From Brugia malayi (Eukaryota > Nematoda > Chromadorea > Rhabditida > Onchocercidae): 64,000 nucleotides of DNA. The stretch spans positions 12,494,687 through 12,558,686 of the forward strand of contig NW_025062475.1 of the NCBI RefSeq assembly GCF_000002995.4. Direction: 5' to 3'. Made by a program: the position numbers and the translations under genes. Shown piece after piece: positions 62,236-64,000 of the stretch (position 1 is its first letter; each line of letters starts with the position of its first letter). The notes below the pieces were generated by a model. The model was not told the origin of the DNA, made no database searches, and worked only from the letters and a program-made list of their open reading frames with translations.

Positions 62236-64000
62236 GTTGCTGATATTTGTGATTAACTTTTTTCTATTGAATCTCAATTTTTAATGCTACAGTCAGTCAA
62301 CAAATCAAATTTTATACAGTAGGGATGAATATTCGACTTATCAAATATAATACTTTTTTCAACAATCTCTCAATTCCTTTCTTTGTTTCTTTTTTTTTTT
62401 TTTTTTGTTTTTTCATCTATAAAAGTGGCAGCATTACTTGAATTTATCGATGTTTATATATGATCTTGATTGTATTTTTTATTGTTTCTAGATATGTGCG
62501 CAAAATTTGCACATAATTCACTACTGTTTATTGTTTGTTGTTTATTTTTTTTTTCACGTGTACAATCGGGAACTGTACTGTATTCTTCCACTGTTGCACT
62601 ACTTTATTTATACTTGTATTTATTGACTTTATTTATACTGCCGCTTAATAACTCATCATTTGCAATACATATTCAACATGTCGGTAAAGGATCTCGAAAG
62701 AAAATATAATTGTTTTTCACTACTTTATTACCTTATACTTGTATTTATTGATTGTATTACATTGATCTTTTTACAAATGAAGTTGCTGCCACTTAATCAC
62801 TCGTTTGCAATATATTCGGTATGTCGGGATAAAAAATCTCAAAAGAAAACATATGAAACGAATGTTGGAGGTGGTGCAGAGGAACTCTTATCTTCTCCAT
62901 CCCTGAAAGTTAGATATTTTTTGAAAAACTTATTGAATTGGAGCTGAAAACGAAACAATTAATTGTAATCATCGAAAATTGCTGATTGAATTGTCGAATT
63001 TCTTTTCTACCGTATTCTCAATTCAAAAGCAACAGCGAGGTATGCTGCATCCGCCATCATCTCAGCAATAAGCAAATCTGCTCAGTGCTGTAATTTTAGT
63101 TTCAATTTCGCTCTTTTGTATAGTTTCCAAATTCATAATTTGAATCTCAGCTCTTCCCCTACTTTTTATACTTTTTTAAAATTTAACTTATTATTCCTTT
63201 TCTCTTTCTATAATTCAACGATTCTGAACAATTGGTTTGCACCTAAAGCTTTTAAAGGAACTTTTACCACTGAATGAATAATTTGAACCGGAAAGAATCA
63301 AGCTTCTGGATCCAATTATTTTTCTAAATCATCGACTGCTGATAAAACTTTAGGCTATGAAGGAAAATTTAGCTTATTCTGAGTTTTACAATCTTGCCTG
63401 AGCTTATCGAATTAAATATGTGATTTCTGGTTGAATTTCAAGCGAAAAAAGCACAATTTGCAGCAAGTGACCGACTGGTCAGCTGTAAATGACTGACCAC
63501 GGCAGAACGCTGATCATTCATGCAGCATATCCGCGATAACCAAGTTGAATTCTAGAGCGCAATATTCCTCTTACAAATTACCAGAATTCCACAAGAAATT
63601 GAATGAAATTTTTATTTCGAAATATTCTCACAAATAATTCTTACTAATGAATTATCGAATGCATTAATTACCAAAACAACCTCTTCGAGTTCCGCAATTT
63701 CTGACTTCCAGTTTTTGATTTTCAGTTAGCTAATATTAATTCACTCAATACCAAATTCCTTCATAAATCTGACAGTCTCAGTACTTTTTTGAATTTACAC
63801 AGGAAGGAAAGAAAGTGAGCAACAGTCATTTGCAAGCAACGGTTCATACGAAGGCTAAACTCGACACGATGGCTTCTTGAAAGGTTAGCTGCTTTCGGAT
63901 TTATTCATTTCTCGAATATTCGTTCTTCATTAATGCAAAAAATACGACCAGTAATCAGTTGACAGTTCACAAAGCATATTATCGGCCAATTAACATAATT
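62236..64000. other. Outer part of right arm, no gene supported
   Basis: This region mirrors 52754-54544. It contains a poly-T run near 62392-62405 and frames (62470-62709, 62660-62947) whose counterpart in the other arm is a single longer frame, so small indels separate them. No domain, signal or splice structure that I can recognise. Confidence 0.55.

Larger units (their letters stand above)
59552..64000. repeat. Right arm of large inverted repeat, reaching the window end
   Basis: Mirror of 52754-57252. The inner edge is at 59552 (ATTAGAAAGAGCGG), inside exon 2 of the gene above. The arm runs to the last bases of the window; the final 15 or so bases already differ by a 2-base indel from the left arm, so the outer edge may lie here or just beyond. 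Confidence 0.93.

Noticed and set aside
1..64000. CRISPR array, bacterial operons or integrated virus
   Set aside because: The only direct repeats are a satellite, microsatellites and duplicated exons; all genes are intron-rich and animal-type.

Overview
This window reads as nuclear DNA of a nematode, probably an AT-rich parasitic clade III (spirurid or filarial-like) worm; the clade is my inference. The evidence is small multi-exon genes with GT-AG introns ending in TTTCAG-like acceptors, several start codons sitting 0-5 bases after such an acceptor (as in trans-spliced genes), a candidate operon, and nematode-like versions of xbp-1, gly-3-type GalNAc transferase, pelota, BRX1 and a LOTUS-Tudor germline protein. 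I rebuilt exon-intron models by hand; most close perfectly in frame across up to 16 exons, which is the main internal check.

Layout, left to right. 1-4391 (-): a kinase-less BUB1/BUBR1/Mad3-family checkpoint gene, followed 39 bases later on the same strand by the start of another gene cut by the window edge. 5511-10336 (-): two tandem paralogues of a single-pass membrane protein with one thrombospondin type 1 domain. 11330-16679 (-): a 15-exon gene for an unrecognised 674-residue basic protein that appears to be built from five evenly spaced helix-turn-helix-like repeats. 19106-19579 (+): a two-exon 72-residue orphan. 20476-22292 (-): ribosome biogenesis factor BRX1. 24053-27324 (+): a J-domain protein of the ARG1-like type. 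28815-30025 (+): xbp-1, with a visible 23-base IRE1-type non-spliceosomal intron. 30696-33579 (-): pelota. 34383-34840: a 103-base satellite. 36456-42266 (+): a LOTUS plus double Tudor protein. 46629-51218 (+): a polypeptide GalNAc transferase. 52754-64000: a large inverted repeat, with arms of about 4.5 kb and a 2.3 kb spacer, carrying a complete-length gene on the right arm and a 5'-truncated mirror copy on the left.

Functional themes are protein quality control and translation (xbp-1, J protein, pelota, BRX1), mitosis (Mad3-like), the secretory pathway and cell surface (GalNAc transferase, TSP1 proteins) and germline RNA biology (LOTUS-Tudor). I see no sign that these form one pathway; it looks like ordinary gene-dense nematode chromosome. 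The most unusual items are the five-repeat nuclear-type protein, the inverted repeat with a 42-base templated insertion at its inner junction, the differing frame of the two arm copies, and the readable xbp-1 splice hairpins. No rRNA, tRNA, CRISPR array or recognisable transposon was seen.
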